This document shows, piece by piece, positions 33,901 to 45,398 of a stretch of DNA of 64,000 nucleotides. A program made the position numbers and the translations under genes. The number at the start of each line of letters is the position of its first letter. Position 1 is the first letter of the stretch. Source of the stretch: Branchiostoma lanceolatum (lineage: Eukaryota > Chordata > Leptocardii > Amphioxiformes > Branchiostomatidae); NCBI RefSeq assembly GCF_035083965.1, contig NC_089723.1, positions 29,639,193 to 29,703,192 on the forward strand. Direction: 5' to 3'. Under the pieces are notes generated by a model that saw nothing but the letters and a program-made list of their open reading frames with translations, was not told the origin of the DNA and ran no database searches.

Positions 33901-36559
33901 AATAATTGCGCAGGTGATCGTGAATAAGAAAAAGTATCTATATTTCTCTACTCCATTTTTGTATGCAATATTCAAAACAATTCTTTTCGTCTATTTCAGA
34001 CTTTTGGAAACGGGTCGGTGGCGCAGGTGGTGCTGAGTCGTGAGGACAAGGGAACGTTCTTATCCATCAACTGGGCGTACGGTATCGGGGTGGTCATCGG
34101 CGTGTACGCCTCCTGGGGTGTCTCAGGTGAATGAACTGCAGCTTCAGCCGAGTCCAGCTATAGTCTTGGATATATGACTTCTAACGTAGCAGGATTTGAC
34201 ATGTCTTTTGTTTTCCTAAGTTGATCATTTATTTATGTACAGTAACACTCACTGATTCTTTAAACTAGCGGAACGTTCCCATGGATATTCATTAGAATAG
34301 CCCTAAGGTTTCTTTCATATTTTGTCTTTTGCAGAATTGTCTACAGTTCCAGAAGGTCTAAGGATCCTTACATATAATTGCAAAGGAAAATAAGTAAATC
34401 AAAGTATAGATATGCTAGATGTTTCTTGTGTTTTCAGGAGCCCATCTAAACCCTGCGGTATCCCTGACCATGGCAGTCCTGGGGAAGTTACGCTGGGTGT
34501 ACCTGCCGTGTTACGTCATGGCTCAGATGATAGGCGCCTTCTTGTCAGCAGTTTGTGTATACATTGTGTACTATGGTAAGAACGTCATAGTTTTGTATAT
34601 AGATCGTCTGTTGTGGCATTACAAACGTAAAAAAATTGTGTGTACATCGGGTTTTTGTTTCTTGCACAATGTCGACAATGGACTGCGCCGAAATTGTCAG
34701 AACACACAATACTTTTATTACAAATCTTAGTAGTACATGTAATTCTATTACGAGAATCATGTAAACAAGGATTTTAGTGGTCATTCTATTACGAGAAATA
34801 TGTAAACAAAATATCTAGAGATCTTTAACAATGTCAATTCTTTAATGCCAAATAGATGTTCTGGACGATGTTTACTACTAAAAGTATCATAAATAAAATC
34901 CATAATGCAAATGAATAGAAAGAATATGACTTCCCAAAGATATTTATTTATTGTTTAATTCAATATTAATGATGTATTGAGATTTGTTGAAGGTAATACA
35001 ATGTACTACTAAACGTCTTGTACAGATGCATTAGTGAACTTTGACGGCGGGACCCGGGCAGTGCTGGGTGTGAACGGGACCGGAGGAATCTTCTGTACGT
35101 ACCCGCAAGACTACCTGTCCATCGGCAGTGGAGTCCTGGACCAGGTAAGGTGTTAGGGAGGGGGGGGGGGGCTTACCATTACGACTTTGATAATCTTTAG
35201 CCTTTTGATCGGCCTTACGTTTTTTCTGTCACTTGAATTTCCGTTCTATCCCCAAAGAATAAGATAGCTTGGCCCATGCATTTGCTTGTACTTGTAGTGT
35301 CTTGACATAGTACTGATCCTAAGCTCCAAGCAGATGGTTGAAAGGAAGATCGGAACATTTTCTCAGTAAGGACCTTGTGACTTTCGTCGTACGAAGAGCT
35401 TGTGACAATAAATCATATTCGGGACATTGACTTTGCCTTAACTGTTGACGGTTAGAAATCCGGGTAATATAAGATACGCAAGATAAAAGTTACTCAAGCA
35501 ACTGGATGGATCTTGGAAACGGTCAGACAATCTATGTTAATCATTTCTGCTAAAAATTAAATGATCCCGTTTTCGCTTCCCCTGGCAGGTAGTGGGCACT
35601 GCCCTGTTACTCTGCGGTGTCCTGGCTCTGACTGACGCTAAGAACAACAAGGTAACGGCGGGGATGGAGCCGTTACTTGTCGGCCTGCTGGTGTTCGCCA
35701 TCGGGACGTCCTTCGGGTTCAACTGCGGGTACGCCATCAACCCTGCCCGAGACCTGGGCCCGAGGATCTTCACGGCGATGGCAGGCTGGGGCCTGGAGGT
35801 CTTCAGGTAAATTAAACGGGGAAGGGGTAATAAAGGAGGAAACATGGATAGCGCTAGCAATCCGATTTGAGGTAAACTTTAGATTGACATGGATTATACA
35901 GTTGTTTGTTCCACAACCACTTGGCTCGCTCCTGAGGTGTGACAAAAAAGATCATCTGTCAGTGTTTTGGTCGTCCTTCTGCTGCCTTCCTTGGGGATGT
36001 AAAGACTGATTCTATTTTCCACAGCTAGGTGGCGCTGCAGTGACAAGATTGTGGTCCTAAATGTAACTAACCTTGTATTTTCCCCATCCCTCACCATTGT
36101 TCATGACTAGAGTAGATTTTCTGAGTCGTATAGAAGGTCTAGATTAATGTGATTTGTGTTGCAATTTGTATTCATAACTGTGCGCGAGCAACACCAAGTA
36201 TTGCGCAGATTAGTTGAAATACAAGCACACAGGATAAAAGACCGAATTTGTGCATTTTTTATAAAACCACCTGCGCAGACAGAGAGGCGTATTGTGAATG
36301 AACAGCTGGTCATGGGTCTAATGATAATCTTATCAATTCCAGGGCGGGAAACCATTGGTGGTGGGTGCCGATAGTCGGACCGTTGATCGGCGGGCTGGTC
36401 GGGGGTTTGATCTACACGCTGATGGTGGCGCTGCATCATCCAGAGGAAGAAGATAACGAGTCAGTACACGGGTCCCCGGAGCTGCAGGACGTAAAGGTTC
36501 CAGAAGGTGGCGTTGCTAACGCTGCCATGGAGGACTTACATAGCAATACTATAGTGTAA
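30918..36559 (+). CDS. Aquaglyceroporin (AQP3/7/9/10 group)
   Basis: Six exons in phase: 30918-31022 (exon 1b), 34000-34126, 34438-34575, 35026-35144, 35589-35806 and 36343-36559, giving 307 residues; with exon 1a (20106-20318) the product has 343. It is a six-helix MIP channel. Diagnostic features are the first NPA box in GAHLNPAV, the second in GYAINPARD with the Asp typical of glycerol-conducting members, [12 protein letters not shown] after helix 1, and the terminal [14 protein letters not shown]. The extracellular loop has a possible N-glycosylation site (NGT). The cytoplasmic tail is acidic ([14 protein letters not shown]). It should conduct glycerol and water across the plasma membrane. 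Exon 1b has an ATG in an ACCATGG context. Closest vertebrate type by memory is AQP3/AQP9; orthology to one member is not claimed. Confidence 0.92.
31597..31792. mobile_element. 196-bp MITE with GC-rich inverted arms
   Basis: Left arm starts ATGCTTGGGTCACATTTC and runs into CCCGGGGCCCGGCCGGGC; the right arm is the complement with a few mismatches (GCCCGGTCGGGCACCGG, ending TATGACCCAAGCAT). The loop is about 110 bp and AT-rich. No coding potential. Confidence 0.8.
32572..32722. mobile_element. Hairpin MITE (AGCCTGG family), copy 2, diverged
   Basis: Termini TAGCCTGGTATCC and GGTTCCAGGCTA are inverted repeats resembling those of the hairpins at 14352 and 39944. The interior is less palindromic, so family membership is tentative. 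Confidence 0.5.
33278..33356 (+). repeat. Dispersed ~75-bp motif, copy 4
   Basis: AGTTACTCAAGCAACTGGAT, then TTTGAAACAGTCAGACGTTT, CAGACAGCATCCGCTGTCTT and TCGGTGCGTGAC; the best preserved copy. Confidence 0.75.
35488..35532 (+). repeat. Dispersed ~75-bp motif, copy 5, truncated
   Basis: GTTACTCAAGCAACTGGATG followed by GGAAACGGTCAGACAA; the second half is missing. It lies in the aquaporin intron between exons 4 and 5. Confidence 0.65.
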
Positions 36560-38849
36560 ACTTGAGGGTGATGCACAATTGCACATACAAACATGCAAGC
36601 GTTGGTGATGGCTTTAAAACGTTCAGGATCTTAAGCAAATTTCACCAGAACAACAGGCCTGGTCTTCATAATCTATAGATGCAGATAAACCGTGGGGCCA
36701 AGGAAAAAAACTTCTCCATACATCTGCTTGGAGACTAAGATGCAAATGTTGCTTTTGCTCATATGGTCATCTTTTTATCGTTCTTGTCTCTATAGATGCG
36801 ATAGAGTTATCCAGACATAGGGTCTGTATGGTTTATGTAGTGTATAAGTTATGTATAGATAGATATAAGTTATAGATATATGCGACTTAGATGCTAAGTT
36901 CAGACCGTAGGTTGTATACTAATATAATACTGACAGTGAGCTAGGACTGACTAATCCGCAGCATTCGTAGCTATATAAATATATATATAGCAATTACATA
37001 TGTCTTACTGTCATGGAATTCTTTGTGGTCGGTCAGAAGCGATACATTTTCTCTTGGAATGTTGAGCATTGAGCCGTTTCTCCTCCGAAACGCACACGTA
37101 CCACACTTGTGCACATAGTAGAACAGACGCGTCACTACAACGGCAGCCGAGCAGGTATCTCAATGGACTGCGCCATATTGCGAAAGGTATTCGCAAAGTG
37201 GTGCAAAACGGCGAAAATCGGCGCTAGTTTGTCGCCTGAAACTGCGATTTTTTTTCAAATTCAAATTGGCGTTATCTCTGCAAATCCTGTTAATGAATTT
37301 CAATCACTGTAAAGTTACATTGGTTTTTAATTCAGTTGCAACACTGCGATTGCCAATTAAGTAATCCTGTATCTGATTTGGGGCCGTATGTAACATTCCG
37401 GGCGTGGCCATTTTGTTTGTAAAGGTCGCGTATTTTACCCGTGCGTCACACATCAGTGTGACCACAATTGCAAGGGAAAGTTGGCACAAGCTAAATTCGC
37501 AATTTCGCAAAGTTTGCGCAATATCCTAGCGCAATTATGTGCAGTCCAGTGGAATACTCGCTTAAGTTACGTTTAACATACGATTCAAACATCTACCTCC
37601 TATTTTCTGCATTAATAGCTAGTAAGAGCCCACGTAAGGAAATCCCACGTAACAATTTTCTCGCTATATTCGTTCCTAATATGCATATTACTAATAAGCG
37701 ATTAATAATGATAAAGAACTATTTCGCAAGATTTTACATAGTGTTAAACGTTGAAGATACTCATCAATTGTCTGTGCAGATTTATACTTTTGGTGGAATT
37801 TTGAATATTTACATTTTAAGACGATACATATCTTTTCATCAAGATAATTAGAAAATCACTCCCAAATCCTGCACTGCACTATTATAACATCACTTCCTTT
37901 TCTGGAGCTGGTAAAGTGGACCAAATTTGTGTTATCATTTCTTTCATTTAAAAAAAAATAATTTGTACATAGACGTTAGTATATTGTTAGATATCAGTAG
38001 GATCCAAGAAACTGTATTAAAGACATTGAAGTTTCCAATACTTCAGGCAGCGTTGTTTTCAATCCGTGTGTTTGTTCTTAATTTACATTAAAACATATCT
38101 ATAAAACAAGGCAAAGATATCGTAAGTGGGCACTTATATCATATTGTACTGTCTTGTGTACTCAAAACCCCAAAGTAAACCAACAAGTATTGTACGACAA
38201 TGGTAAAACGTTGTACGACGCACAAAGAATTACCCATCGTCTTTTTTTTAATGTCGTAGTGGGTTTGTAAAATGATCGCACGCGCAAAACTGTAGTCTGG
38301 GTTTTATCAGTGTCAAAAGGTCTAGAATTCTTGAAGGCTAGGTTTCCTGACGCAAAATTCTATTTTTACATGCCAATGTCATACATTAATGAATGCCACA
38401 AAACAGCGTTTATTTTGCATAGATAGATGAATCAGTGGTCTAACTTTCTTCCTAGATGTAAGGGAACAAACAAAAAATACTTTCGCCAGGAAACAAAGTG
38501 CCAAATAAACTTTGTATTTAACCACTTGAAACTAATTAATTAAACACTTTATCACTTTGTCTTTGGATTATGTGATGAATGATGCTATCGTTAATCTTTT
38601 CAGATGACTCTTTCAGTGGAACTCCGTGAGGAAAAGACATCGTTTGACAGACAGAAAAATAATCCAACGACCATCGCATAAACTGATGCAATCAGATGAG
38701 GACGTAGCTGATTGGACGACAGGTTGAACCATTACATATCAAAGGTCGTGTATGGATTGAAACACTTTCCGAGTCCATGCAGATGCGGCACGCGGACACA
38801 GTTGGTTGCCGCTGACCTTGGTCTGAAAAGAGACGGTGAAAGTCAGAAA
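36560..38849. other. Intergenic sequence between aquaporin and RPC7
   Basis: AT-rich, with only short featureless ORFs and no inverted-repeat element seen. The aquaporin 3' untranslated region should occupy the left part, though no clear AATAAA is close to the stop. Confidence 0.5.
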
Positions 38850-41800
38850 ATGGGGGGTCGAGGGAGAGGGAGAGGCCGGGGGAAGCCTATGTCGTTTGAC
38901 ATTGAGTCTTTGGGGTTCCAAAATAAAAAGGAGCTACCGAAAAGCAAGGAAGAACCTCCGCCCCTGTATCCCGTGAGTATTAAAGAAAGTTTTTTAGTCA
39001 CAATTTCTGTTGTGACCTTTACGTTGTTAAGTCTTTCGGCAATGTTTAAAGATGTACTTGACAGAATTGTACAAGTTTCTTGTTCAAAACAGGTAATAAA
39101 AGATTGTTATTACGCGTGAATTTCTGATGCATGTATTTTGTACCCTAAAACGAAATGGACTATTCCATTCCCATCATTCTTGATTCAAAATGGCGGCGCC
39201 CAGTGGCAAAATACGGACTACCCAATGTTTACAAACTTTGTTGGGCTGTACCTTGTAATCGCAGACTTTGTACAATCAGATTTTAACTAGGAGAGCTTTT
39301 AGACGAGATGGCGGGACGAGGTCGGGGCAGAGGGGGCCACCGCGGACTGTCGTTCGACCCCGGCGCGTTAGGGTTTGGCAGAGGAGAGGGTCTCCCCCCT
39401 CCCACTCTACAGCCACCGCCGATCTATCCCGTATGTTGACAACACTGTTAGAGTTTACTTTTGTATTGTGTGTTTGCCGTGTTTATTTTCTGTATCAGAG
39501 ATTAACCAAAACATTGAGTTAAACAGTGATTACAATCCTGAGCAAGGAAATATGTGTAAGGTGCCTTTCCCATGGTCAAGGGCACAACAAAATTTGGGAC
39601 CTGCTAGGGACCCTAACCTCGAGACCACCTTGCCACCTGTGCAAAGCACATGTCTTGCATCTATTGTAACCGGAGTATCAAACTGGATTACAGTATTAAA
39701 GTTTTCAGGAAATGTTGTCTGTATTTCCCAGCCCCTGGAGTTCAAGCCTGTCTCCCTACAGGAAGGGGAGGAGGCTGACTACCTGCTGGCTCTCAAACAG
39801 GAGTTCCGTGGATCCATGAGGGAGTCTCCCTACTTCATCAAACCACAGAGTACCAAGAGGGGTACATCATTCAAATCTATTCATAAACAAATTTGTGTCA
39901 CATAACCAGTGCATTACCTCAAGGCACTATTCCACCAGCTTTGTATCCTGGGTGCCATCCGATTACTACCAGGGCCCCTACGACTTGCTACCCTGGAAAA
40001 ATGGCCATGATAAATAATAATAATAAGTAAAGTAAAGTAAGAGTGTAGGAGCCCCGGTAGTAATTGAATGGCACCCAGGCTACTAGTTTTGTACTTTGGT
40101 AAGTATAAGCTGCATAAGACCAGACCCACACCAGATTAGGTAGACTAAGGATTCAGATCTTATTTATGTATATCTTTGTTTGATAACAGGTACACCACCT
40201 TGAGGTGTAACTCACAAGTTTTATGTAGTCTAGTAAGTACAAGCTGCATGAGACTGGTTCAATCCACTTACACCAGGCCGTACCTATTATCAATAACTAT
40301 GGTGGATTCTTAAATGTGCTGAAGATGTGGCTATCCACAAACACAGCACCTCCATCTTAATGTGCGATCAATGGGAGTGACATTCTTTCCAGAAGCATGC
40401 AGGTCAGCTAGCTACAACGGTTGGTATTCAAACTCCAGAGGAAGTATTACTCACCCGTATATCAACCATTATGATTTGTCTCCCGTATTTAAAAGAATTA
40501 ATGATACTTTCAAGATTGTAAGACTTGGCAGTGTTGTATCATAGTGAAAAGCATCAATAGATTCTCTACCTGCATTGCAGATATTGAACGGTACTCAGAC
40601 AAGTATCAGCTGAATGGACAGAACAAAGGCCAGGGCCTTGGCTGGACACCAAGTTAGTAACTGATTATGCTATCTAGCTTGCTACCAGAAACTTTTGATC
40701 TCCAAGATGATTGTGTTTGATGTATAACAATTTAACATAGCATAAAAATGGTTGATGATAACATTACATGTGCAGTCAAAATATGGCAGGAACAAATATC
40801 AGCAACTCTTCATTTTGGCAGGCTGAAGGAATTATAAGTTATGATATTGTGAAAAAATTATGGGTAATGCTGGAGGAAACAAGTTCATTACCATGGTAAC
40901 ATAGGCCTGGCACAGTCACTGTAGTGTTGTTGTTTCCCCCCTGCATTGCCCCTAGTTCCCTGTTTTTCCCAGGCCCACATGCAATGGGATCTGTGAAAAG
41001 GACTATGTTCATTGCTTCATCTTGACTTTAAATTAGAAGTACTTAAGTGCCTTTTGTCTTTTGAACCATTATGCAGATTGGAACACTTTTCCCAAAGAGC
41101 TGAGAATTAGAGAAAAGAAACCCAAGAGATTAAGTAAGTGGCACAGAATATGTTTGTCATAATCTTATATAAAATTATAATCCACATATGTAACTGTCTC
41201 CTAACACTAGGGTCTATACTAGTCAACAGTTACCTTTTGTATTGTACCTATACAAAGTAGCACTATGCAGTAACTTTACAGTCATACAGTAATGCATGCA
41301 GTATTACAACTCATTGTAGAGCCTGTCCAATTTAGTACATATCCTCCTCATATGGAGCATCTACCATGATATCATAATCACAATTATAAACTATAACACA
41401 GTATGTACATTTCTTTGTTTCAGACATAACATCATATGATCCTAAAAATCATTAGTACATTTTTTGTAATTGCTTCTGTGATTCTCATTTCAGAGGTTTC
41501 TGTAAAACCTTCATTGTCAGTGACCAAAGTCAAGGCTAAAGGACAAAAAAGTGATTCAAAAGAGGCAGAGAACAAATTAAAGGTACTTGAAATACTCCCT
41601 ATACAAACATGTATGGTCACACTGTTGCTTCTACAAATGGTTTGATTTCCAGACAGAAGTGCATAGTGGCATATAGTGCCGCAAGTTTCCTTGCTGTTTC
41701 CGTAGCAGTGTATATTTTCATAGGGATGAGTTGCTAGCTCTAAACCTTTAATATGGCCTCCTCGAACACGGGACCCCCATTTTACGTCCCTTTCGAAAGA

Positions 41801-42664
41801 TGATGCAGCCCCAACCAAGATGTCCTGACCCTGGGACTTGAACCAGGGTCTCCTAGTTACGAACAAAATGGAAACAGGATCACAACTGTGAAGCTGCTAC
41901 CAGTTTAGCAACAGGGATGTCCTTCTTTGGACATTGATGTACCTCATTTTCCACAGCAAATCCTGCAGACTGAGGAGGATGGGGATGATGATGAGGATGA
42001 AGATGAGGAGGAGAAGAAGAAGAAGGAGGCTGAGGGGGAGGAGGAGGAAGAGGAGGAGTTCTATGATGACGAGGACATAGAGGAGGTATGGAGATGTCTT
42101 ACTGATGTGCTTTTACTTCTTTCAACTGGGTTTTATACTGTTTAATATAATGATCTGAAAGCATATTTACCCCATCTGTACAGACTTTGTGATGAAGGCC
42201 GACTTCTTGTAAGGAGTTGAAGTGGATGTACAGGGATGAGTCAAAAAGTCATGCAAGTGGTTTTATAACATTTTTTTCATCAAATGAGTTGAAATTTGGC
42301 ACAAAGAGGCACAACAAATTGATATATTTCAGTCTCATATATGTAAGATGTATTCAGATATGTGCCTTTACCTTTGTGACAATTTTTGATACATTCAATA
42401 GAAAAAAATGAGCCTGTTATAAAATCACATGCATTACTTTTTGACTTACCCTTGTATGTGACACATATATGGTAATTTTGTTAATGGTAATTCATAAAGG
42501 GATGTAGTGACTGAATGGTATGAACTTGAATAAACCCATAATTGTGTGACGGTATCCTGGTTTTGTACTTACAGGGGACCGACTATGCCTTGTCATACTT
42601 TGACAATGGAGAGGACTACCTGGATGCTGACGATGATGCTCTGGAAGATGGGCCAGTGTATTAA
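38850..42664 (+). CDS. POLR3GL: DNA-directed RNA polymerase III subunit RPC7 (POLR3G/POLR3GL type)
   Basis: Seven exons in phase with exon 1a: 38850-38972, 39732-39861, 40581-40652, 41077-41133, 41494-41582, 41957-42085 and 42575-42664, giving 229 residues, close to the vertebrate proteins. Family landmarks are an Arg/Gly-rich start, PLEFKPV, the conserved YLLALKQEFRGSMRESPYFI, DIERYSDKYQ, DWNTFPKELRIREKK-like basic stretch, a long Glu/Asp tail with DDDEDEDEEEKKKK, and DYALSYFDNGEDY near the C-terminus. RPC7 bridges the RPC3/RPC6 subcomplex to the polymerase III core in the nucleus. The exon 1b alternative is at 39308. AATAAA lies at 43268. Vertebrates have two paralogues, POLR3G and POLR3GL; the body here looks closer to POLR3GL, so the symbol marks similarity rather than proven orthology. 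Confidence 0.93.
39308..39430 (+). CDS. POLR3GL: RPC7 alternative first exon 1b
   Basis: ATG at 39308 opens 41 codons to a phase-0 GTATGT donor, the same length and phase as exon 1a. Both begin with an Arg/Gly-rich run, then a Phe-Asp motif (SFDPGALGFGRGEGLPP here, SFDIESLGFQNKKELPK in 1a), and end in PPPIYP or PPPLYP before the shared exon 2. Each can replace the other without changing the frame. Spliced together they would not make sense, because exon 1b has no upstream acceptor at its start. Confidence 0.82.
39944..40082. mobile_element. Hairpin MITE (AGCCTGG family), copy 3
   Basis: Arms TATCCTGGGTGCCATCC and GAATGGCACCCAGGCTA, sharing GGGGCTCCTAC-type inner sequence with the hairpin at 14352; an AT-rich insertion in the loop (AATAATAATAAGTAAAG) makes it longer. 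It lies in an RPC7 intron. Confidence 0.8.
41757..41845 (-). repeat. Repeat fragment with B-box-like sequence
   Basis: CCTCCTCGAACACGGGACC recurs, slightly changed, at about 31944-31964. The downstream part on the minus strand reads GACCCTGGTTCAAGTCCC, resembling a polymerase III B box. Possibly a SINE relic; no A box was identified. Confidence 0.3.
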
Positions 42665-44673
42665 AAACTGTCCCACCCCCATTTGAGGCAATAGAACAGC
42701 CCATCCAGGACTAGGATAAGACTGTACCATGTGATTGGACGGTACCATCCTGGGTCATAGGGTTGTCTCAGGGATGAAATGTGTTGTTACCGTTCTCCTA
42801 GAATAACACCTTCTACTTCTGTCCCATCAACAGTACATGTACATTGCAGAATGAGACATAGGTGTTAGATTTGGGCATATGGTCTTGATATGCATTATGA
42901 GACATAGAAATGATTTTGAGTTTGTATTTACTGTAACTTATAAGAGTGCGGATTAAGGTACTGAGTGGAATTGTCAGAATTTTATGCCCAGATATGAACG
43001 GGAGAAAAAGATCAGTGAAGTCTTAAGAACAGTTCTAATACATGAACCAACCTGATGCCTAAAGCAGTGTTTGTCATGTTAGAGATGTTAAACTTTGGAC
43101 TTGTGTATACAACATGCACATGTATGTCAGAACAGCATGAAGGAATCCAAGGGACTGCACTTTGCAAATGAAGTCAATTTGCTTGTCTCTACTTCGTAAC
43201 CCCACATAAAGTATTTTCGCAATCCCGCAGGGGCAGACCCTATTGTATTGTTTTGAATTTTTTTTTAAATAAAAGTATTTCAGGAGGAAAATTTAAGGGC
43301 TCTTTCGTACGGCTGTTACAGATTTTGTGGCAACATATCAAAGAAGAAGGGGCAAACTTCTGAACTCTGCTGTGACTTTTCTTTATTCAGTAAGAACATG
43401 AGCATTCTTTGCCTGAGCCTCAGTTTTATCTCCGAGTTAAATAGGACTACCACAATCACTTGCCAACACATAATGCATGTATTGTTTTGAAATAATGATA
43501 ATCCCAATGTTTTCATATGGATGTCAAAAGAAAGTACTAGTATACAGAAATGCAAGACTTCTTGGAGAGCTTATATCCCAAACACACACATTCACAAACT
43601 TTATGATGCCAGGCGAAAATCAATGTGCACGTGGATGTCATCCATAGAATTAAGATCGGTGTGGCCTAATAACAATTGGAGTGGGCTTTCAGTACTAAGG
43701 ACAGCCTCTTTGCAGAGCAGTAGTTGTGCGATTCGGGTTTGACATCACTGCCACAGAGGCAGAGATATCAAATGTAAGAATCGACTCTCAGTACCAAGGA
43801 TGGCACTAATATTAAATTGAAGTTTATGAGAGTCAGGGACAGACCTTCAGGAACGTGGCTTTTCGGACCAAGGACAGCACTGGTGACGGTACTGAAGCGC
43901 CGCCCAGAGACGGGTAACGGTACTTCAGTTAGGCGAAGACTAAATTGAACAGTGGCCATGGTGGTACAAAAGCGCCGCCCAGTGACGGGTGACGGTAGCC
44001 CAGTCAGGCAAATTCTAATGTTAGCAATGACCTTCACCAAACTATATGTGTGTAACGTTATATATAGTATACACAGCTACTTTTCACATCTTAAATCTTC
44101 TTCCACACAAATTTGCTCAAGTTGTACAAAAATAAAGGACACTGACACCATTGTTTGCCGTTCAACTAGACATTTGACCCCAAGGCCTGATGACGCAGTC
44201 ATGCATATTTAACACCCGGATATTCAAGTTTTCAACCTTTGTTTTGTGTGCTCAGGGGAATTTCCAAACAGTTCCTATTTCTGCTATATTCAACGGTGTT
44301 CTAATGCCCTCTGGAATATTTGTGTAAGCTACCAGTATCGTTCGGGATACGTCTATGCTCAAGGTATTTCTGTGTTGTTGTTTTTTCTGATGGACAGGTG
44401 AACATGAGGGTACGCTGAACAATATGTATGGAAAGCTTTAAAGGGAGGGGGGCGGTAATTTCTGCTCTTCAGCCAGCAGCATCTGTATTCAATACCTGCC
44501 AGTGTCAGTGTACTGTAGACTACTGTACTGTATACATGTAGTGACTATGCAATAAGGCGACAGTCAACGCCATATGACATCAAATTTGATATGGGGTGAC
44601 GGTCAGCTTTCGGACGAGAGGTTGGGGGGAGAGGTATTTTGCAAGAATCCACTAGTACTAGCACTTGGGGACA
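42665..44673. other. RPC7 3' untranslated region and intergenic sequence
   Basis: After the stop comes about 600 bp of likely 3' untranslated sequence ending at the AATAAA. Between 43745 and 44005 a short imperfect tandem repeat shares GAAGCGCCGCCCAGAGACGG / AAAGCGCCGCCCAGTGACGG. No gene is seen. Confidence 0.5.
43268..43273 (+). other. Polyadenylation signal of RPC7
   Basis: AATAAA about 600 bp past the stop codon, in an A/T-rich setting. Confidence 0.6.
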
Positions 44674-44777
44674 GGCTTTTTAGCGAATGCCCACAAACGC
44701 CCACTCTGGCGAAGTCCGCGCTGCACGAATCTAATTTGTATTGCTCGGAATATATTCAGGTTCTGCTCCCATTAATC

Positions 44778-45398
44778 AATCCTGAGTTTCAAGTCAATCC
44801 ATCGATCCAAAGTTAAATAAAACGAACTTGAAGATTCTTACCTGGCTTTTTAGCGAATGCCCAGCAAAAAATGCCTTCTTAGCGAATGCCCAATATATCA
44901 GCCAAAATATCGGCCATCGTGACACGGGCGCTAAATCTAACACCATAAACATGTTCAACAAGTTGTCCCCTGGATGTGTACTCAGTTTCCGTGCTGTACA
45001 CGTCTGTAAAGTCACTTTATTTTACGAAATGCCCGCGGCACGTATACGGGGTAGAGGCCGCTGGTAATCTGTCCCAAATATGCAAATAGCCGCCATATTG
45101 GATTTTTACGTCCGGGGCCGTGGATTCCCACGCCGTGTATTTCGTAAAATAAAGTGACTTTACAGGCGTGTAAAGCACGGAAACTGAGTACACATTCAAG
45201 GGACAACTTGTTGAACATGTTTATGGTGTTAGATTTAGCGCCCGTGTCACAATGGCCGATATTTTGGCTGATATATTGGGCATTCGCTAACAGTAACAAG
45301 CCTTTTTTTGCTGGGCATTCGCTAAAAAGCCAGGTAAGAATCTTCAAGTTCGCTTTATTTAACTTCGGATCGATGGATTGACTTGAAACTCAGGATTA
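44778..45398. repeat. Large palindrome with ~260-bp arms
   Basis: Arms start AATCCTGAGTTTCAAG at both ends and continue through ACCTGGCTTTTTAGCGAATG, GCCAAAATATCGGCCAT, TAAACATGTTCAACAAGTTG and GTAAAGTCACTTTATTTTAC to a roughly 105-bp loop (about 45032-45136). The arms differ only at scattered positions, which implies a fairly recent origin or ongoing gene conversion. Mirror ORFs on opposite strands arise from the symmetry and are not genes. Confidence 0.9.

Larger units (their letters stand above)
31023..33999. other. First intron of the aquaporin (1b form)
   Basis: Contains two short inverted-repeat elements (31597-31792 and 32572-32722), a dispersed motif copy (33278) and no exon-like ORF that I can support. 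Confidence 0.5.

Noticed and set aside
41400-41460. TTTCAG acceptor before ACATAACATC as an RPC7 exon
   Set aside because: It meets a stop at once in the needed phase. The next acceptor at 41493 keeps the frame and the basic linker expected for RPC7.
44828-45381. Mirror-image ORFs of 79, 111 and 75 codons
   Set aside because: They arise from the two arms of the palindrome and encode nearly the same peptides in opposite orientation; no family features.
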